Assembly: GCA_944474755.1 (NCBI GenBank)
Contig: OX104115.1
Coordinates: forward strand, 56,548,648-56,612,647
Origin: Limnoperna fortunei
Lineage: Eukaryota; Mollusca; Bivalvia; Mytilida; Modiolidae
DNA length: 64,000 nucleotides
Direction of reading: 5' to 3'
Shown: positions 59,651-64,000 of the stretch, piece by piece
Position numbering within the stretch: the first letter of the stretch is position 1
Layout of the letters: each line of letters opens with the position of its first letter
The notes under the pieces: generated by a model
The model's database searches: none
What the model was told of the DNA's origin: nothing
What the model saw: the letters and a program-made list of their open reading frames with translations, nothing else
Position numbers and translations under genes: made by a program

Positions 59651-60695
59651 AACAACTGCGTTTGTATTCCTAAATATAATTATGTTTAAAGCTTACCAAT
59701 TCTGAAAGCACGAGTCGTAATAAATACTTTTATAATTATAAGCATAATATTTATTCGTCCGCGTCAACAAAAATAATTTGAACATACATAATTTTTTTGT
59801 GTGTTCTTACCATTGGCAATTGCTAGGAAAATAAATCAATATTATTACAAAATGTACTAATATGCAAACACCCCCAGTCAACATTCTTTAGATATATAGT
59901 GATTTTTGTCTGTACATCTAATAAAGAAAGTGTAACGTTGTGTCTGCAAAATATTTCATTTGCATACGCTTCATTGACTTAAGGTACGCTCAAAAGTAGA
60001 CATTAACACAAATGCTTAGTCATGTTTTTCTCATGTGATTCTACAGCATACTGGAATTTTTTTATTTGTATCAACCCAAAAATTAATATTGTGGTAAAAG
60101 GCCGCATTACCCAATGAGAAGCATCTACTTCGGCAAAAAAAACGCAAAAATTGTCCCCATTTTTGGGGTCGAGCATGTAAGGTCCTAAGTCGGTGGGGTT
60201 TTCCCGAGACAGTTTGTATCAAATGGATGATAACGGTTACTCCTACCTTCACGCCGACTTATGTTATTATTGGGATCCATAAGATGGCGATGAGTTATTA
60301 GAGTCTTTACCTGTTGGCGTTTGCTTAATTGAATAACCTCATGTCGTTAAATAATCGATGATTAAATGAATCCGGACCATAATTAACCACGTGATCATAT
60401 TTGGTGTCCCGGATGTCCATTGTTTTTCAACGGAACATACTTCGGTAATGTTCGGCAAACATCGGAAATACTATTTGAGTAACTTCCTTTTTTGCTCAAA
60501 AGTGTTAATATTGATTCAAGGTAAAACTGTATTTTTATTTAAATCATTGATTAGCATTACATTCATTTAATAAAGCTGTATTTTCTGGGAAAAAAATAAA
60601 ATTTAACGGTGACTTAAATTATGGGTCGGATACCTTAATGAAATTCTTAGTAATAGATATAACAAGCAGTTTGACTGTGGTAATTGTATTTTATT
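59651..60695. other. Intergenic sequence with an unassigned GC-richer patch
   Basis: Around 60130-60250 the sequence is less AT-rich ('ttggggtcgagcatgtaagg', 'gtggggttttcccgagac') and a 73-codon minus-strand frame is open. I recognise neither a domain nor an RNA and suspect an interspersed repeat. Confidence 0.3.
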
Positions 60696-62140
60696 GCTGA
60701 GATGTCAGTTCCATAACGTCGACAAAATTTGATGAATCAAAATGGTGGTGAACAATACACATATTTACATCTAACAATTATTCCTACTTAATATCAAAAC
60801 AATCTGTCAAGCGGTTTCAGAAGAGATGCGTCCATAATATATACCACTGTCTTCTATTACTGAAATGGTCAAAGTCCCATAACTCGTACCTGGGGGCTAG
60901 TAAGGTGGGGTGGGTTTCTACATGAAAAACATTGACCGTGTGAGCAATTGCCATGCAATTGCACTTTAAATCATATCTGATGGAAAAAGAACAGATTTTT
61001 AGTTATACCCACTTGTTAACTGGGGATATATCCGTTACCTACGGTAGTACTCGGGCGTATGGAACCAATTCAGTTAAAGCAGGTTAATGACGTAGGTAAC
61101 ATTCACCGTAATGACTAAGGTATTTTTTATACGACATTAGATTGTTGTGAGACTCAAACCTGTAACTTTTATTGCAACAATATACCATCATGTCTATAGG
61201 AGAAATACAGATGTAACTGCTGTTAATGCTATGTTGCGGGTTTAACATTTTATTTTCTTATTTATTTACTTTTTGTTTTGTCTTAATTGTGCTTTATCCT
61301 GCTTGTTTATCATCTTGCGTATAATTTGTCATTGTTTATTTGAGAGAAAAATTTTGTAGAATATTATATGAACTGTTGACGAGAAAATCTACAAAACTAA
61401 TGTGAAACATTAGCTAATATTAAAGTCATGAATCCATACGAAGAGGGTGGCTTTCGTAATTTAATATTCAATTAATTATCCGATTTGAATAAACTGACAG
61501 TGATTGAATAAAACATTTTTTATGAAGTTTAAACTATTTATTTATCGAGTTTCAGTACAACATTTTACGTATGTTCCATATATTTTTTGGGCTACATGTA
61601 TCAGTTTTCCATTTAATTTCGACAAAGCTTGTGAATGTGTAAACTTTTGTATAGTGCTTGATAAAACTTGCTTTAAATATTGTTCAATATTGCTAAAATA
61701 GTCAAATCAATAACTCCTAAAAATTTGACAAATCAAAATAGTGGTAGAGTATGCATATCTACACATCACAACAATTAATCCTATTAAATGTCAAATGAAT
61801 CCAATGAACGATTTCAGAGATGAAACAAAATATAGCATTGTATAGTATTGCTGAGATGTCAGTTCCATAACGTCGACAAAATTTGATGAATGAAAATTAT
61901 TCCTACTTAATATCAAAACAATCTGTCAAGCGGTTTCAGAAGAGATGCGTTCAAAATATATACCATTGTCTTCTATTACTGAAACGGTCAAAGTCCCATA
62001 ACTCGTACAATTTTTGACAAATCAAAATGATGGTGGAGTATGCACATCTATACATTATAACAATGTGTCCCACCAAATATCAAAGTAATTTGTTTAGAGG
62101 AAGATGTGTCTACAAAACCTATCGTTGTACTGTATTGGTA
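60696..62140. repeat. Interspersed repeat in at least four diverged copies
   Basis: The block 'gctgagatgtcagttccata' to 'gcggtttcagaagagatgcg' at about 60696-60830 recurs at about 61850-61950 with a central deletion. Diverged relatives with 'gacaaatcaaaat', 'agtatgca' and 'catctac' lie at about 61727-61830 and 62019-62120. The phrase 'aaagtcccataactcgtac' is shared at 60872 and 61990. All copies are in the same orientation and none is coding. Confidence 0.75.
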
Positions 62141-62185
62141 AAGCGGTAAATGTTCTATAAATCCTATAAAATTATAACTCAAGTT

Positions 62186-63715
62186 GCTTTCCTTTTCGTT
62201 TTTTCCTTTTCGATATTCGAAAATGAAAATGGTATGGTTTTTTTTCTTTTAGTCATCAACTTTCCTTTTTGTTATTTGAACGGGAAAATGAACCGTTTTC
62301 CTTTTCGACATTCATTTTCCTTTTCGTTATTCACTTTCCTTTTCGTTATTCAGTTTCCTTTTCGCTTTTCGAACAGGAAAATGAGCCATTTTCCTTTTCG
62401 TTATTCAGTTTGGGTTCCTATTCGTTATCAGAATAGGTAAATGAACCATTTTCCTTTTCGACATTCATTTTCCTTTCCGTTATTCAGTTTCTTATTCGTT
62501 GTCCTAATAGGAAAATGAACCATTTTCCTTTTCGACATTCATTTTCCTTTTCGTTATTCAGTTTCATTTTCGCTTTTCAAATAGGAAAATGAACCATTTT
62601 CCTTTTCGACATTCATTTTCCTTTTCGTTATTCAGTTTCATATTCGTTATCCGAATAGGAAAATGAACCATTTTCCTTTTCGACATTCATTTTCCTTTTC
62701 GTTATTCAGTTTCATATTCGTTATCCGAATAGGAAAATGAATCATTTTCCTTTTCGACATTCATTTTCCTTTTCGTTATTCAGTTTCCTACTCGTTATCC
62801 AAATAGGAAAATGAACCATTTTCCTCTTCGACATTCATTTTCCTTTTCGTTATTCAGTTTCCTATTCGTTATCCGAATAGGAAAATGAATCATTTTCCTT
62901 TTCGACATTCATTTTCCTTTTCGTTATTCAGTTTCCTTTTCGTTATTCAGTTTCCTTTTCGCTTTTCAAATAGGAAAATGAACCATTTTCCTTTTCGACA
63001 TTCATTTTCGTTTTCGTTAGTCAGTTTTCTATTCTTTTTATGAATAGGAAAATGAACCATTTTCCTTTTCGACATTCATTTTCCTTTTCGTTATTCTGTT
63101 TCCTTTTCGCTTTTCGAATAGGAAAATGAACAATTTTCCTCTTCGACATTCATTTTCCTTTTCGTTATTCAGTTTCCTATTCGTTATCCGAATAGGAAAA
63201 TGAACCATTTTCCTTTTCGACATTTATTTTTCTTTTCGTTATTCAGGTTCCTTTTCGCTTTTCGAATAGGAAAATGAACCATTTTCCTCTTCGACATTCA
63301 TTTTCCTTTTCGTTATTCAGTTTCTCATTCGCTATCCGAATAGGATAATGAACCATTTTCCTTTTCGACATTCATTTTCCTTTTCGTTATTCAGTTTTCC
63401 ATTCGTTATCTGAATAGGAAAATGAACCATTTTCCTTTTCGAGATTCATTTTCCTTTTCGTTATTCAGTTTCCTTTTCGCTTTTCGAATAGGAAAATGAA
63501 CCATTTTCCTTTTCGACATTCATTTTCCTTTTCGTTATTCAGTTTCCTATTCGGTATTCGAATAGGAAAATGAACCATTTTCCTTTTCAACATTCATTTT
63601 CCTTTTCTTTATTCAGTTTCCATTTCGCTTTTCGAATAGGAAAATGAACCATTTTCCTTTTCGACATTCATTTTCATTTTCGTTATTCAGTTTTCTTTTC
63701 GCTTTTCGAATGGAA
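62186..63715. repeat. ~74-bp minisatellite with two short palindromes per unit
   Basis: About 20 units, each with the order 'gaaaatgaaccattttcc', 'ttttcgacattcattttcct', 'tttcgttattcagtttc', then 'ctattcgttatccgaatag'. The first and last pieces are each nearly self-complementary (GGAAAATG/CATTTTCC and CTATTCG/CGAATAG), so every unit can form two small hairpins. The middle is built from a shorter 'attttccttttcg' sub-motif, and some units lack or duplicate it. Open frames through the array are not credible genes. Confidence 0.95.
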
Positions 63716-64000
63716 TTAACCACTTACTTTTCGACATTGATTTTCGTTCTTAACATTCTATTTGTATTTTAATTTTTGTATTGGGCGAAAATGCTTAGGT
63801 TCAAAACAAATAAATAGACCAATTTCCCATAGTAAATATGTACTGTTTTTTCCTCGTAGGTAGATCCACACCCGTTACTTATATGTAGAAGCAACATAAG
63901 CAAATGTATTTAATCTTGAACCTGTAAACAATTTTTTTACAGGTTAAAATAATATGAATGTAGGCGCAGCATAAATGCGAGCATCGCACATTGTTCATGT
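63716..64000. other. Sequence beyond the 74-bp array
   Basis: AT-rich, with a short inverted repeat 'aacctgtaaa...tttacaggtt' at about 63919-63945. No gene is seen before the window ends. Confidence 0.5.

Noticed and set aside
62150..63223. Phe/Arg-rich and Lys/Glu-rich frames
   Set aside because: They lie in the 74-bp minisatellite and follow its period.

Overview
This window is AT-rich, gene-poor eukaryotic DNA. Intron-bearing coding sequence, SINEs with tRNA-like heads, LINE and Tc1/mariner remnants, and large minisatellites all fit a mollusc, most likely a bivalve. The SINE 3' consensus (an 'aactggacgccatgata' stretch, then 'gttaaacaccattcaaac') is of a type I associate with bivalve genomes. 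The species cannot be fixed from sequence alone.

Only two genes look intact. The first is an intronless 365-residue rhodopsin-family GPCR (36391-37488, +). Its QKF in place of DRY and its LNFIIY TM7 place it near the myosuppressin / sex-peptide-receptor-like peptide receptors. It is the sole survivor of a same-strand family with three decayed relatives (about 598-1375, 4873-5510, 41666-42725). The intact gene and the 41.7 kb pseudogene sit in two adjacent copies of a roughly 4.5-5 kb segmental duplication (about 34.98-40.15 kb and 40.71-45.24 kb), which also carries a LINE tail and an antisense Tc1-like remnant. The second gene is a five-exon secreted protein (56373-59109, +), assembled here by splice-site and phase matching: signal peptide, 19-nt microexon, WSC domain over two exons, PAN/apple-like domain, stop and poly(A) signals. 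It encodes 215 residues.

Layout. 0-6 kb: two GPCR pseudogenes and a tandem duplication. 6-13.5 kb: decayed SINEs and dispersed repeats. 13.7-21.3 kb: a 45-bp minisatellite with a ~1.05-kb higher-order repeat, interrupted by a 608-bp foldback element. 21.8-31.5 kb: Tc1-like remnants, SINEs, a possible EGF-like exon and a MITE with perfect 31-bp inverted ends. 32.2-35.2 kb: a decayed LINE with SGNH-like, zinc-knuckle, endonuclease and reverse-transcriptase parts. 35-45 kb: the duplicated GPCR block. 45-56 kb: mostly unassigned AT-rich sequence with two copies of a dispersed repeat, a cluster of foldback elements and a GA microsatellite. 56-59 kb: the WSC-PAN gene. 59.5 kb: a 5'-truncated SINE with a perfect 16-bp target-site duplication. 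60.7-62.1 kb: a dispersed repeat in several copies. 62.2-63.7 kb: a ~74-bp minisatellite in which each unit holds two short inverted repeats.

Most long open frames here are artefacts of repeats, chiefly because the 45-bp unit is a multiple of three. Boundaries of decayed elements are approximate, read by eye without alignment.
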